Shown here one piece after another: positions 5,986 to 6,112 of a stretch of DNA of 6,112 nt. Position 1 is the first letter of the stretch, and each line of letters begins with the position of its first letter. The DNA lies in NCBI GenBank assembly GCA_905479845.1, contig CAJQOB010000243.1:1-6112 (forward strand), given 5' to 3'. The stretch is from an uncultured Flavobacteriales bacterium (GTDB lineage Bacteria; Bacteroidota; Bacteroidia; Flavobacteriales_D; Crocinitomicaceae). The notes under the pieces were generated by a model. The model did not search any database, was not told the DNA's origin, and saw only the letters and a program-made list of their open reading frames with translations. A program made the position numbers and the translations under genes.

Positions 5986-6112
5986 TTATTGGATTGCGTT
6001 TTCCAAGCATTGTCCAAATCGGAAGCAGTCTTCGTATGAATTGTAAAGTGGGGCAGGAGCAATTCGAATCACGTTTGGTTCGCGCCAATCTGCAATGACA
6101 CCGAGTTTCGTT
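5986..6112 (-). CDS. kynU: Kynureninase, C-terminal end (partial)
   Basis: Only the last 41 codons and the TAA stop are in the window; the gene continues beyond the right edge. The segment contains GVIADWREPNVIRIAPAPLY, which matches the conserved kynureninase C-terminus (human: RxPxGIRVAPVPLYNSF), followed by NSYEDCFRF. Kynureninase is a PLP-dependent fold-type I hydrolase that cleaves 3-hydroxykynurenine (or kynurenine) to 3-hydroxyanthranilate (or anthranilate) plus L-alanine; the PLP lysine lies outside the window. The order kynU - small protein - kmo places two consecutive pathway steps on one transcript and supports both assignments. Confidence 0.93.
   Translation of the reverse strand, partial: TKLGVIADWREPNVIRIAPAPLYNSYEDCFRFGQCLENAIQ

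Noticed and set aside
1..6112. tRNA, rRNA, riboswitch, CRISPR, transposon or prophage signals
   Set aside because: Nearly all bases are in ordinary protein genes, the gaps are under 100 bp, and no array of repeats, terminal inverted repeats, transposase or structured RNA signature was seen.

Overview
The window looks like a piece of a Bacteroidota chromosome, most likely a marine or aquatic Flavobacteriales (perhaps Crocinitomicaceae/Fluviicola-like; this finer placement is inference). The reasons are low-to-moderate GC, tight gene packing, A-rich leaders with little Shine-Dalgarno signal, a textbook Bacteroidota -7 box (TATCTTTG) in front of the histidine kinase gene, and a bacterial kynurenine 3-monooxygenase/kynureninase pair, which is common in this phylum.

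Left part, + strand (1-2083): a possible last few codons of an upstream membrane protein, then a small alpha/beta hydrolase with an intact Ser-Asp-His triad. A 95-bp gap carrying a good promoter follows, and then a soluble GAF / HisKA_2 / HATPase_c sensor histidine kinase. These genes converge, with a 34-bp junction, on a long minus-strand gene train.

Right part, - strand (6112 down to 2118), in transcription order: the 3' end of kynureninase (kynU), a 74-aa single-pass membrane protein of unknown function, kynurenine 3-monooxygenase (kmo), a secreted or outer-membrane beta-rich protein of unknown function, an ArsC/YffB-type thioredoxin-fold protein, and a ten-helix EamA transporter with a GTG start. 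The gaps are 65, 2, 13, 33 and 2 nt, with no convincing internal promoter or terminator, so this is probably one transcript.

Functionally, Kmo hydroxylates L-kynurenine and KynU cleaves 3-hydroxykynurenine to 3-hydroxyanthranilate plus alanine. Together they form the middle of tryptophan breakdown or of de novo NAD synthesis from tryptophan. The first (TDO, formamidase) and later (HAAO) steps are not in the window. The downstream outer-membrane, ArsC-like and EamA genes may simply share the transcript. No RNA gene, CRISPR array, insertion sequence or mobile element was seen. The most interesting item is the small, very basic membrane protein placed between the two kynurenine enzymes and abutting kmo.
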